Source: Acidobacteriota bacterium (GTDB taxonomy: Bacteria > Acidobacteriota > Vicinamibacteria > Vicinamibacterales > UBA8438). From it: a stretch of 64,000 bases of DNA. Positions 20,379 to 28,798 of this stretch are shown here, piece after piece (the first letter of the stretch is position 1; each line of letters opens with the position of its first letter). The notes under the pieces were generated by a model. The model did no database searches. It saw only the letters and a list, made by a program, of their open reading frames with translations, and was not told the origin of the DNA. The stretch spans positions 1 through 64,000 of the forward strand of contig DQNS01000122.1 in assembly GCA_015659035.1 (NCBI GenBank), given 5' to 3'. Position numbers and translations under genes: made by a program.

Positions 20379-21013
20379 GCGACCGACTCGAGCACCTGGC
20401 TGATGAAGGAGGCTTCGGGGACAGCGCCCAGGATCTCGATGCGGTCGTTGACCACCGTCTTCGGGACACCGGTGACGCGGTACTGCCGCACCAGATCCGG
20501 ATATTCGACGGCTGCGACTGCCGAGGCGGTAATGTGCGGGCTGACGAGCGCCATGCGATGTGCGAGGCTGACCGCCTTGGGACAGTGCGGTCAGGTGGGG
20601 GTGACGAACACTTGGATGTCGATCGGCTGCTCGACCGCCGCGATCAAGGCCTGGCTCTCGTCGCTCAGCCCGGAGTTGCCCGAGGCCACCAGCAGGATCG
20701 ACTCGACCAGCGAGACCAGCTCGTGCCCGTCGGGGACGCCGTAGAACCGGATGCCGGTGTCGGCCTCCCCCACGACCGCGATGGCCGGCGCGCGCTGGAT
20801 GCCGTACGCCTCTACCTGGTCCGTGTCGAGCACCAGGTTGAACTCCTCGACGCTGATCTGGTCGGAGAGCGACGCCACCCGGTCGACGATCTGCCGCGCC
20901 GGCAGACAGGTCTCGCAGCCAAACGTCTGAGTGAAGAAGACCAGCGTGACCGGCGCCGTGATGTTCGCGAGCTCCGCCTCGAGATCGACCGGTTCGCCTG
21001 CGTCTGCGTGCAT
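20375..21013 (-). CDS. Protein disulfide oxidoreductase (PDO/glutaredoxin-like), predicted selenoprotein
   Basis: A 212-residue protein with two thioredoxin folds, like archaeal PDO. The first fold has FGCETC (residues ~32-37), RAPAI and IRFYGVPDGHEL. The second has QVFVTPT-U-PHCPKAV, where codon 141 is TGA (20593-20591) in place of the first Cys of the CPxC site. After it the frame continues with AHRMALVSPHITA, AVEYPDLVRQYRVTGVPKTV (cis-proline loop) and EILGAVPEASFI, matching the family to its C-terminus. The final TGA overlaps the M61 start. A candidate SECIS hairpin follows at once. Standard gene calling would stop at residue 140. The alternative, a nonsense mutation, is less likely because the downstream frame is intact. 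Confidence 0.88.
20559..20584 (-). promoter_or_regulatory. Candidate bacterial SECIS element (PDO gene)
   Basis: In the mRNA, bases 7-32 after the UGA can fold. UGU pairs with ACA at the base. After an internal loop, AGGC pairs with GCCU around the apical loop GGUCA (bases 18-22). The E. coli fdhF SECIS has loop GGUCU with its GGU at bases 19-21 after UGA, so loop sequence and distance match well. A competing fold pairs UGACCGC itself with GCGGUCA. The overall stem is modest, so confidence is lower than for the second SECIS in this window. Confidence 0.55.
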
Positions 21014-21035
21014 CTGTCAATTATGGCAGATACGA

Positions 21036-21073
21036 AGGAGACAGGAGGAGTGCCCTCCCGACTCCTGCCTCCT
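21036..21073. repeat. Heptad repeat hairpin
   Basis: GGAGACAGGAGGAG and CTCCTGCCTCC form an inverted pair around a short spacer. It lies between the zinc-ribbon protein gene and the selenoprotein gene on the same strand, so it precedes the selenoprotein start and follows the zinc-ribbon stop. Confidence 0.75.
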
Positions 21074-21511
21074 TTACTTGAACAGGTCGTCGAACGCCTG
21101 CTTCGTGCTGCGCGGGCCGGTCACCTCGGAGTGCGTCTGACGCTCGACCGTGATCTGCGGCTCGAAGTACGTGCAGTCGTTGCGCTCATCCTTCGGCGAG
21201 ACCCGGGCCGTGATCGGCTGCAGGCACTCGAAACGGCTGTCGGGGTCGAACGACGCACACTGACCGCAGGTGTGGAGGGCTGTCCCACAGCTCGGGCAGG
21301 TCGTCTCGGCGCCGATCGCCCGTCTCAGCGTCTGCCCGCACCGTGCGCAACGCATGACGTCGTGAAACCCGGGCATGTTCGGCGTCCGGTGCTCGCGATT
21401 GATGACGGACCGCGGCGCGCCGTCGCGACGCGCCTTGTTCGGCGCCTGCCGCGGTTCGCGGTCGCGGGGATCGTCCTGGTAGCCGCGCTGCCGGTATCTG
21501 CGATCGCTCAT
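21074..21511 (-). CDS. Zinc-ribbon protein, conserved hypothetical
   Basis: A 145-residue, very polar protein. The first ~45 residues are basic and low complexity. They are followed by a zinc ribbon CARCGQTL...CPSCGTAL and then CGQCASFDPDSRFECLQPI and DERNDCTYFEP, which give four further cysteines. Two metal-binding clusters are therefore likely. No function is recognised. It lies upstream of the PDO-like selenoprotein on the same strand, separated by a heptad hairpin. Confidence 0.78.
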   Translation of the reverse strand: MSDRRYRQRGYQDDPRDREPRQAPNKARRDGAPRSVINREHRTPNMPGFHDVMRCARCGQTLRRAIGAETTCPSCGTALHTCGQCASFDPDSRFECLQPITARVSPKDERNDCTYFEPQITVERQTHSEVTGPRSTKQAFDDLFK

Positions 21512-21670
21512 GGAGGCACGCTCGTCTCGGGTCTGGTCTCAGGTCTACGCGGGTCTCGCGATTATAGTGTGCCGGGCCGCCGGGGGCTAGAATGGACGGA
21601 CCTCGTGGTGTTCCGAGCCAGAAGGTCGCGGACAAATTGTCCGGCGTCGTACACAGGCCGCATCCGGCCA

Positions 21671-21712
21671 GTGCAACGCGCGACGAGGGAGCATACCGGC
21701 AGTATTGCCGCC
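21671..21712. repeat. Repeat family B, partial copy
   Basis: Contains GCGCGACGAGGGAGCATACC and CGGCAGTATTGCCGCC, matching the core of the longer family B copies near 38.8 and 41.6 kb. It ends at the ATG of the M1 peptidase gene, so it forms that gene's 5' leader. Confidence 0.6.
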
Positions 21713-24328
21713 ATGATACGTTTCGCTCGCCGCGGTGTCCTGGCCGTCGGGGTGGCGACCCTCACCGCGCACCTGGCCTGCGGAGGGGACGCGGGGCCGG
21801 CGCTCCCGCTCGATGAAGGGGTATCTCTGGCGCTGGCCGAGTTGCGCGCTCGGACCCTCTCCGACATCCACTACACCTACCGTCTCCGGGTGCCGCGAGC
21901 CCGCGAGATGCCGCTCGAGGGCACGCTCGTGGCCCAGTTCCAGTGGTTCGATGCGGGGGCGAACGACCTGGTCCTGGACTTCAAGGACCCGGCCGCGCGA
22001 ATCAGGGGAGTGCGGGTGAACGGCGCCCCCGTCGAGTGGGAGGCGAGGCACGACCACGTCGTCGTCCCGGCCGGCGCGCTGACCTCCGGGGACAGGAATC
22101 GGGTGAACGTGGAGTTCCAGGCGGGGGACGAGGCCCTCAATCGGAACGAGGACTTTCTGTACACCCTCTTCGTGCCGGATCGGGCGCATTTCTCGCTGCC
22201 CCTCTTCGATCAACCTAACCTCAAGGCGCGTTTCTCGCTCACGCTGGAAGTGCCCGACGGTTGGGTGGCGGTGGCCAACGGCGGCGTGACAGAGGAGACC
22301 GCCGTGAACGCCTCCGGTGGCGCCGAGCGGGGGACGACCTACCGCTTTGCCGAGACCGAGCCGATACCCACGTATCTCTTCGCCTTTGCGGTCGGCGACT
22401 TCCAGATCGCCGTCGCCGCGCGCGCCGGCCGAACCCTGCGGATGTTCCATCGGGAGACCGACGCCGACAAGGTCGCGCGCAACCGGGAGGCGATCTTCGA
22501 TCTGCACGCCGTCGCGCTGGAGTGGCTCGAGGACTACACGCAGATCGCCTATCCCTTCGGGAAATTTGATTTCGTGCTGATTCCGCCGTTCCAGTACGGC
22601 GGCATGGAGCACCCCGGATCCATCTTCTACCGCCAGTCCAGCCTGCTGCTGGACGCCTCGGCGACGCAGGCGCAATACCTCGGGCGGGCGAGCCTCATCG
22701 CCCACGAGACGACGCACATGTGGTTCGGCGACCTGGTCACCATGAGCTGGTTCGACGACGTCTGGACCAAGGAGGTGTTCGCCAACTTCATGGCGGCCAA
22801 GATCGTCCACCCGTCGTTTCCGGAAGTGAACCACGACCTGCGGTTCTTCCTCGCACATCACGACACCGCCTACCGCGTGGACCGCACGGCGGGGGCGAAC
22901 CCGATCCGGCAGCCGCTCGAGAACCTGAAGGAGGCGGGCAGCCTGTACGGGCCGATCATCTATCAGAAGGCGCCCATCGTCATGCGCCAGCTCGAGAGAC
23001 TGGTTGGGGAGGACCTGTTTCGTGACGGGTTGCGAGAGTATCTGCAGACGTTTCGCTATGGGAACGCTAGCTGGCCGGACCTGATCGACATTCTGGACCG
23101 GCGCGCCGACGCGGGCCTGGCGGCATGGAGCAAGGCGTGGGTGGACGAGCCCGGTCGGCCGGTCGTGACGACCCAGATGCTGGACGACACGCACCCCGCC
23201 GACCGGCTGCAGGTGTCGCAGAACGATCCGGACGACCGGGGTCGCCTCTGGCCGCAGCAGCTCGAGCTGCTGCTGTCCTACGACGAGGGTGACGTCCGGA
23301 TGCCCCTTTCCCTGTCCGGTGCCAGTGCCTCCCTGGGCTGGGCAGGTCGAGCACGCCCGAATTTCGTGCTGCCCAACGCGTCAGGGATCGAGTACGGGCA
23401 CTTCCGTCTCGACCCGGAGAGCGTCGACTACCTGATGTCGAACCTGCCCGACCTCGAGGACCCGCTCACGCGAGGCATCGCGTGGGTCACCTTGTGGGAC
23501 GGCGTGCTGGAGGAAGAGATCGCGCCGACCGCCTGGTTCGAGCTCCTGCTGCGAGGCCTCGCGACTGAGACAGTCGAGCAGAACGCCCAGCAGATTCTCG
23601 GGTATCTCGGCACGACATTCTGGGCTTTCCTGGACGACGACCGGCGTCGGGAGAACGCCCCGCACGTCGAGTCGGCACTCTGGGCGGCGCTCGCCGATGC
23701 CGCCACACCCACGCTCAGGGCGGCGTACTTTCGAGCGTGGAGGCAGGTGGTCCTGTCCGACGCCGGCCTCGAGCGGATGCGGCGGATCTGGGCGGAACAG
23801 GAGGACGTACCGGGGGTGCCTCTGTCGGAGCCCGACTTCATGGCGCTCGCCGAGGGGCTGGCCGTTCGCGGGGTCGCCGGGGCCGAGGACATCCTGGAAC
23901 ACCAGGCCGAGCGGATCGAGAACCCCGACCGCCAGGCCCGCTTCGCCTTCGTGCGACCCGCCCTATCCCTGGACCCGGGGGTACGCGAGGTGTTCTTTGA
24001 CGGACTGCGCGACCCTGCCAACCGGGAACGCGAGCCCTGGGTGCTCGCGGCGGTGGGCTACCTGCACCACCCGCTGCGGGCCGCGCACGCCCGCCGGTTC
24101 GTCCGCCCGAGTCTGGAGCTGGTACAGGAGATCCAGCGCACGGGTGACATCTTCTTCCCCTCGGGCTGGCTGAATGCGACACTGGTGGGGCACAATTCCG
24201 CCGAGGTTGCCGACACCGTTCGTGGGTTCCTCGACGAGCTGGGACCGGACTACCCGCGCCGCCTGCGAGAGAAGATCCTGCAGTCCGCCGACATGTTGTT
24301 TCGGTCCGCCCGCATATCAGCGCAGTGA
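21713..24328 (+). CDS. M1 family aminopeptidase, lipoprotein
   Basis: An 871-residue zinc aminopeptidase of the ERAP/PepN type. The N-terminal signal ends in a lipobox-like TAHLACGG, which suggests anchoring to the membrane. Catalytic features are GGMEHPGSIFYR (about residue 296, the exopeptidase GxMEN-like motif with His replacing Asn) and HETTHMWFGDLVTM with the third ligand in TKEVFANFMA. The long C-terminal helical domain follows. The start at 21713 gives the signal peptide; the open frame extending to 20282 runs antisense to other genes. It is followed 13 bp later by the DUF1080 gene. Confidence 0.92.
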   Translation: MIRFARRGVLAVGVATLTAHLACGGDAGPALPLDEGVSLALAELRARTLSDIHYTYRLRVPRAREMPLEGTLVAQFQWFDAGANDLVLDFKDPAARIRGVRVNGAPVEWEARHDHVVVPAGALTSGDRNRVNVEFQAGDEALNRNEDFLYTLFVPDRAHFSLPLFDQPNLKARFSLTLEVPDGWVAVANGGVTEETAVNASGGAERGTTYRFAETEPIPTYLFAFAVGDFQIAVAARAGRTLRMFHRETDADKVARNREAIFDLHAVALEWLEDYTQIAYPFGKFDFVLIPPFQYGGMEHPGSIFYRQSSLLLDASATQAQYLGRASLIAHETTHMWFGDLVTMSWFDDVWTKEVFANFMAAKIVHPSFPEVNHDLRFFLAHHDTAYRVDRTAGANPIRQPLENLKEAGSLYGPIIYQKAPIVMRQLERLVGEDLFRDGLREYLQTFRYGNASWPDLIDILDRRADAGLAAWSKAWVDEPGRPVVTTQMLDDTHPADRLQVSQNDPDDRGRLWPQQLELLLSYDEGDVRMPLSLSGASASLGWAGRARPNFVLPNASGIEYGHFRLDPESVDYLMSNLPDLEDPLTRGIAWVTLWDGVLEEEIAPTAWFELLLRGLATETVEQNAQQILGYLGTTFWAFLDDDRRRENAPHVESALWAALADAATPTLRAAYFRAWRQVVLSDAGLERMRRIWAEQEDVPGVPLSEPDFMALAEGLAVRGVAGAEDILEHQAERIENPDRQARFAFVRPALSLDPGVREVFFDGLRDPANREREPWVLAAVGYLHHPLRAAHARRFVRPSLELVQEIQRTGDIFFPSGWLNATLVGHNSAEVADTVRGFLDELGPDYPRRLREKILQSADMLFRSARISAQ

Positions 24329-24341
24329 CGGAGGTAGAACC

Positions 24342-25046
24342 ATGAATTCACGGCGTGTTGTCCAGTCTGGTGCGTTCATCACGCTCGCGACCGCGATCGT
24401 TCTGGGGCTCGCGAGCGGCGGCGCCGCCTCGACGGGTACCGGTTCGACCACGTCGTCGACTGTGCAGAACCTGGAGTCGGAGGGGTACGAAAGAGTGCTC
24501 CGGCAGCGTCGCAACGGCACATTTACCAAGGCGGGGTGGAACCACTACGGGCCGGGCTACTTCGAGCTCGACGAGCAGACCGGCGTCCTCACCTCCCACG
24601 GCGGCATGGGGCTGCTCTGGTACTCAGTGCGGGAGTATGGCGATTTCATCCTCGAGCTCGACTTCATGACGGAGGTCGAGAACGCTAATGCCGGCGTTTT
24701 TCTGCGAGTTCCAGGGCCGCCCAGCAGCGACGACTACATCTATCACTCCTGGGAGATCCAGATCGACGACGCCAGCCAGGGCATCCATCAGACCGGCGCC
24801 GTCTACGACGCCGAAGCCCCCACCACGCTGGCGTCGAAGGGACCGGGCACATGGAACCACTTCACGATCAGCTTCATGGGCGACCACATCACGGTGGAGC
24901 TCAACGGTGAGCCGGTGCTCGACTGGGAGGCCGAGTCTCGGGGGAAGGTCGAGGATTTCGCCGCCCGGGGCTACATCGGCTTGCAGAATCACGACCGCGA
25001 TATGAAGACGATGTTCCGCAACATCTTCATCAAGTCGCTCGACTGA
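24342..25046 (+). CDS. DUF1080 (3-keto-disaccharide hydrolase-like) secreted protein
   Basis: A 234-residue exported protein with a concanavalin-like fold of the DUF1080 type. Visible patterns are a signal peptide (VVQSGAFITLATAIVLGLAS), GMGLLWYSVREYGDFILELD, NAGVFLRVPGP, and GYIGLQNHD near the C-terminus. Some DUF1080 proteins hydrolyse 3-keto-glycosides; the substrate here is unknown. The ATG at 24342 follows GGAGG. It is probably co-transcribed with the upstream M1 peptidase. Confidence 0.88.
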   Translation: MNSRRVVQSGAFITLATAIVLGLASGGAASTGTGSTTSSTVQNLESEGYERVLRQRRNGTFTKAGWNHYGPGYFELDEQTGVLTSHGGMGLLWYSVREYGDFILELDFMTEVENANAGVFLRVPGPPSSDDYIYHSWEIQIDDASQGIHQTGAVYDAEAPTTLASKGPGTWNHFTISFMGDHITVELNGEPVLDWEAESRGKVEDFAARGYIGLQNHDRDMKTMFRNIFIKSLD

Positions 25047-25077
25047 ACCGGCCGCCCGGGACGCACGGCACGGCCGC

Positions 25078-25146
25078 CTAGACATCTTCGAAAGGTGACA
25101 CCGTCCCGTTTGGAACAGGTTTTCATCGCCCGCCAGAGATGTCTAG
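25078..25146. repeat. Repeat family A, copy 1
   Basis: A 69-bp element with inverted ends CTAGACATCT and AGATGTCTAG. Its interior is the most divergent of the four copies in this window. It lies between the convergent DUF1080 and peroxiredoxin genes. No transposase is nearby. Confidence 0.75.
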
Positions 25147-25170
25147 CGGTCGGTGGGTGCAACGCTGGAC

Positions 25171-25188
25171 TTTCACCACGGGCTGCTA
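25171..25188 (-). repeat. Repeat family C motif
   Basis: Reverse complement TAGCAGCCCGTGGTGAAA. Near-identical motifs lie at 33990-34007 and, partly, at 13069 and about 50495-50515. Here it lies about 45 bp beyond the stop of the minus-strand peroxiredoxin gene, next to a family A element. Confidence 0.6.
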
Positions 25189-25235
25189 GCGATGCGGAGC
25201 CGACCGTCGTCTGGGCGGTTTGAGGCGCAGCGGCG

Positions 25236-25694
25236 CTAGATCGCTTCGATCGCCTGGCGCACCTCGGCGTTGTCGGGCAGGGTGGGGATGTCGTAGACCT
25301 TGGCGAACACGACCCGGCCCGACTTGTCGACGACGAAGACCGCGCGTTCGGAGATGCCGTCGTCCCGCAGGACGCCGTAGGCCTGGGCCACGCTGCCGTG
25401 CGGGTGGAAGTCGCTCAACAGGTCGTAGGTGATACCGTCCAACGTCTTGGCCCACTCGATCTTGGCCGGCACGCTGTCGACGCTGATGCCAAGCACGTGG
25501 GTATCGTGCGCGCCGAACCAGGTCTGGTCCGCTTCGTAGTTCCGCATCTGTGTCGCGCAGACCGGGGTAAAAGCCAGCGGGTGAAAGGCGATGACCACGT
25601 GCTTCCGGCCCCTGAAGCGCGACAGCCGCACCTTGTCGCCGCGATGGCTGCCCAGCTCGAAATCGGGGGCCGTCGTACCTACCTGCACGCTCAT
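25236..25694 (-). CDS. Peroxiredoxin (AhpC/TSA, AhpE/BCP-like)
   Basis: A 152-residue thiol peroxidase with a thioredoxin fold. The peroxidatic cysteine lies in HPLAFTPVCATQM (about residue 48). APDFEL at the N-terminus and ISERAVFVVDKSGRV complete the family pattern. No obvious resolving cysteine is visible, which suggests a one-Cys mechanism that relies on an external thiol. The start at 25694 gives the usual MSVQVGTTAPDF N-terminus. It would reduce peroxides in the cytoplasm. Confidence 0.93.
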   Translation of the reverse strand: MSVQVGTTAPDFELGSHRGDKVRLSRFRGRKHVVIAFHPLAFTPVCATQMRNYEADQTWFGAHDTHVLGISVDSVPAKIEWAKTLDGITYDLLSDFHPHGSVAQAYGVLRDDGISERAVFVVDKSGRVVFAKVYDIPTLPDNAEVRQAIEAI

Positions 25695-25915
25695 TGATTC
25701 GTTCCCTTCTAACCGCTGAGGACCCGGACCAGAATAGGCATTCACGAAACGGCCGTCCAGTCCTGCGGTCGACACCCGCCGGTTCCGGTTGCGTCCCGAC
25801 CCCCGGTCACGTAGGCTCTCGGGGTGGGTGCGGTGCGCCCACTCACACCCAACTCGGCGACCCTCGTGTCTTACCTGCGTCGGTGAGACCCAGTGTCGCT
25901 GTGTGAGGTCCAAGC

Positions 25916-28639
25916 ATGCCAGCGAGACTTATCTTCCTGCTCCTCGTTCTGTTGCTCTTCTTGGTGGTCCCGTCTGCCGTGAGGCTGCTGACCGAATGGT
26001 TCTGGTTCGGCGAGGTCGACTACACGGACATCTTCATCCAGACGCTCACCGCGAAAGCGGGTGTGGGCGGGGTGGTGTTCCTGGTCGCCTTCCTCGCACT
26101 GGCCTTCAACTTCCGCCTTGCGCTGCGGCGCGTCACCCAGCCCTACGTGCTGTTCCCGGGCGGGGGCGACATCCAGCCGATCGTGCTCAATCAGCGTCAG
26201 TTCAAGCTGCTCGGGACCGGGATCGCGGCGCTGGTCGCGCTGGTTCTGGGGATCTTCGCCTCGAACGAGTGGCTGACCTGGCTGCAGTACCAGCACCAGG
26301 TCCCGTTCGGACAGACTGACCCGCTGTTCTTCCGCGACGTCAGCTTCTACGTCTTCACCCTGCCGTTCCTCGCTCTGGCACGGAATCTGGCGCTGGCAGT
26401 CGTCGTGCTGTCGCTCATCGGCTCGACCGCCGCCTACGTGGTGTCGGGCACGCTGGCGCTCGACCCGGGCCGCGGCCTGATTGTCGGCGCCGAAGCGCGG
26501 CGCCATCTGGGGCTCATCGTCGCCGGGCTCTTCCTACTGCTGGCCTGGGGCGCCTATCTCGACGTGCCGCGGCTCCTGACGACCCCGGCCGGCAACCTCC
26601 TTCACGGCGCCTCGTATGTGGACGTCGTGCTGCGCGTGCCGGTGTTCCGCGTGCTGCTGGGGGTAGCGCTGCTCAGCGCCGCGCTCAGCGCCGCGACCGC
26701 GTTCACCTCCCGCAACGCGCCGATCATCGCCGCCGTCGGGCTCTACGCGCTGGTCGCGGTGGGCGGCAACGTGGCGGCGCTCGGGCTGCAGCGGCTGGTT
26801 GTGACCCCGGATGAGCTGCGGCGGGAGACCCCTTACCTCGAGCACAACATCGCGCTAACCAGGCAGGCGTTCGCTCTGGACCTGCTCGACGCCCGGGAGC
26901 TGTCGGGAGACGCGACGCTGACGCGGGCCGACATCGAGAACAACACGGACACGATCAACAACATCCGGCTCTGGGACCACGAACCGCTGCTCGACACCTT
27001 CGGACAGATCCAGGAGATTCGCACGTATTACGACTTCGTGTCGGTCGACAACGACCGCTACTTCATCGACGGCGAGTACCGGCAGATCATGCTGTCGAGC
27101 CGTGAGCTGAACTCGAACAGCCTGCCAAACCCGACCTGGATCAACCAGCGGCTGCAATACACCCACGGCTTCGGGGTCGCGATGGGCCCGGTCAACCAGG
27201 TCACCGAGGAAGGGCTGCCGGTGCTGTTCATCCAGGACCTGCCGCCGACCTCGTCGGTGGACGTCGCCGTAGACCAGCCGAGCATCTACTTCGGCGAGCT
27301 GTCGAACGATTACGTCATCGTGAACACCGACACCGACGAGTTCCACTACCCCGAGGGGGACCTCAACGTCTCGACCCGGTATGACGGGACCGGCGGGGTC
27401 CTGATCTCCTCGTTTTTGCGCCGGGTGTGGTTCGCGGCCCGATTCCGGTCCATTGACATCCTGCTCAGCAGGCAGATCAGCGCGACCAGTCGGATCCTGT
27501 ATCACCGGAACATCGTCGACCGCGTGACCGCGATTGCCCCATTCCTCCTCTACGACGACGACCCGTACCTGGTCATCTCGGACGGCCGGCTGGTCTGGAT
27601 CCAGGACGCCTACACGGTCAGCGACCAGTATCCCTATGCGGCGCGGGCCACCACCGGGGTCAACTACATCCGCAACGCGGTGAAGATCGTCATCGACGCC
27701 TACGACGGCACGATGACGTTCTATCTGGCCGACACCGAGGACCCGATCGTCCGGACGCTGCAGGCGATCTTCCCCGATTTTCTGCGTCCGCTCGATGAGA
27801 TGTCGGACGACCTGCGCCGGCACATCCGCTACCCGGAGGAGCTGTTCTCGCTCCAAACGGGAATCTTCCAGATCTACCACATGACCGACCCGACGGTCTT
27901 TTACAACAGAGAGGACCAGTGGGATGTGCCGGTCGTCGACGGCGAGCAGATGCAGCCCTACTACACGATCATGCGGCTGCCGGGAGAGCCCCGCGCCGAG
28001 TTCATCCAGATGCTGCCGTTCACGCCGATCGGCAAGAACAACCTGGCGGCGTGGATGGTGGCGCGCAGCGATGGTGATCAGTACGGCAAGATGTTGGTGT
28101 TCCAGTTCCCCAAGCAGAAGGTGATCTTCGGACCGAACCAGATCGTGGCCCGCATCAACCAGGACCAGGTCATCTCGCCGCAGCTCACGCTCTGGAACCA
28201 GCAGGGATCAGAGGTCATCCAGGGCACGCTGCTCGTGATCCCGATCGAGGAGGCGTTGCTCTATATCCGTCCGCTCTATCTGCGAGCATCCGGCGGACGC
28301 ATCCCGGAGCTGAAACAGGTAATCGTGGCGTATCAGAACCAGATCGTAATGGAGCCAACGCTAAACCAGGCGCTCGACCGGCTGTTCGGGTCGGGGGTCA
28401 GGTCGGCGCCGGGCGCGCTGACGGCTGGGGCCGTGGTGGCCCAGCTGGACGCGCCGCGACCGGCCGACGCGGCGGCGGCGACCCCGAGCGCACCGGGCGG
28501 CACCGGCCCGCTGGTGGCGCAAGCGAGCGAGCACTACCAACGCGCGCTGGAGGCGCAGCGCGACGGCAACTGGGCGCTGTACGGGCAGGAGATCGAACGG
28601 CTGGGTGAGGTGCTCGCCCAGCTGGGCACGGGGCCTTGA
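25916..28639 (+). CDS. UPF0182 family membrane protein
   Basis: A 907-residue protein. The N-terminal ~290 residues contain seven hydrophobic segments (for example LIFLLLVLLLFLVVPSAV). The remainder is a large extracytoplasmic region with the UPF0182 patterns LEHNIALTRQAFALD, TINNIRLWDHEPLLDTFGQI, and GPNQIVARINQDQVISPQL. Length matches the family (about 900-1000). Function is unknown. The last ~80 residues are alanine- and proline-rich, then helical. It stands alone with its own promoter region (25695-25915). Confidence 0.93.
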   Translation: MPARLIFLLLVLLLFLVVPSAVRLLTEWFWFGEVDYTDIFIQTLTAKAGVGGVVFLVAFLALAFNFRLALRRVTQPYVLFPGGGDIQPIVLNQRQFKLLGTGIAALVALVLGIFASNEWLTWLQYQHQVPFGQTDPLFFRDVSFYVFTLPFLALARNLALAVVVLSLIGSTAAYVVSGTLALDPGRGLIVGAEARRHLGLIVAGLFLLLAWGAYLDVPRLLTTPAGNLLHGASYVDVVLRVPVFRVLLGVALLSAALSAATAFTSRNAPIIAAVGLYALVAVGGNVAALGLQRLVVTPDELRRETPYLEHNIALTRQAFALDLLDARELSGDATLTRADIENNTDTINNIRLWDHEPLLDTFGQIQEIRTYYDFVSVDNDRYFIDGEYRQIMLSSRELNSNSLPNPTWINQRLQYTHGFGVAMGPVNQVTEEGLPVLFIQDLPPTSSVDVAVDQPSIYFGELSNDYVIVNTDTDEFHYPEGDLNVSTRYDGTGGVLISSFLRRVWFAARFRSIDILLSRQISATSRILYHRNIVDRVTAIAPFLLYDDDPYLVISDGRLVWIQDAYTVSDQYPYAARATTGVNYIRNAVKIVIDAYDGTMTFYLADTEDPIVRTLQAIFPDFLRPLDEMSDDLRRHIRYPEELFSLQTGIFQIYHMTDPTVFYNREDQWDVPVVDGEQMQPYYTIMRLPGEPRAEFIQMLPFTPIGKNNLAAWMVARSDGDQYGKMLVFQFPKQKVIFGPNQIVARINQDQVISPQLTLWNQQGSEVIQGTLLVIPIEEALLYIRPLYLRASGGRIPELKQVIVAYQNQIVMEPTLNQALDRLFGSGVRSAPGALTAGAVVAQLDAPRPADAAAATPSAPGGTGPLVAQASEHYQRALEAQRDGNWALYGQEIERLGEVLAQLGTGP

Positions 28640-28651
28640 GCAGCGTGTGCT

Positions 28652-28770
28652 CAAGGAGGCAGGAGGCAGCCCCTCGACAACAACACTGTGTTGCACTGCT
28701 CAGGATGAGCGCGGTGGGACGGGAGAAAGCTGGAGGGCTTCGCCAGCTTCTGTTCCACCGCCAAGCATCG
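28652..28770. repeat. Heptad-type repeat and short palindromes
   Basis: GGAGGCAGGAGGCAG at about 28654-28668 is followed by short inverted segments (ACACTGTGTT; GAGCA and TGCTC types). The block AGAAAGCTGGAGGGCTTCGC recurs in similar form beside other heptad arrays (for example 7310-7340). Confidence 0.5.
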
Positions 28771-28798
28771 GATGAACCGACCTCGAGGAGAAGTGGGA

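Noticed and set aside
20591..21013. PDO gene as a 140-residue complete protein or as a pseudogene with a nonsense codon
   Set aside because: The conserved frame resumes directly after the TGA with Cys, cis-Pro and C-terminal motifs, and its real stop overlaps the next start. A second gene in the window shows the same UPxC pattern.
25078..25146. Family A elements as insertion sequences or integron attC sites
   Set aside because: They are about 69 bp with no coding capacity, no transposase or integrase nearby, and no attC core sites.
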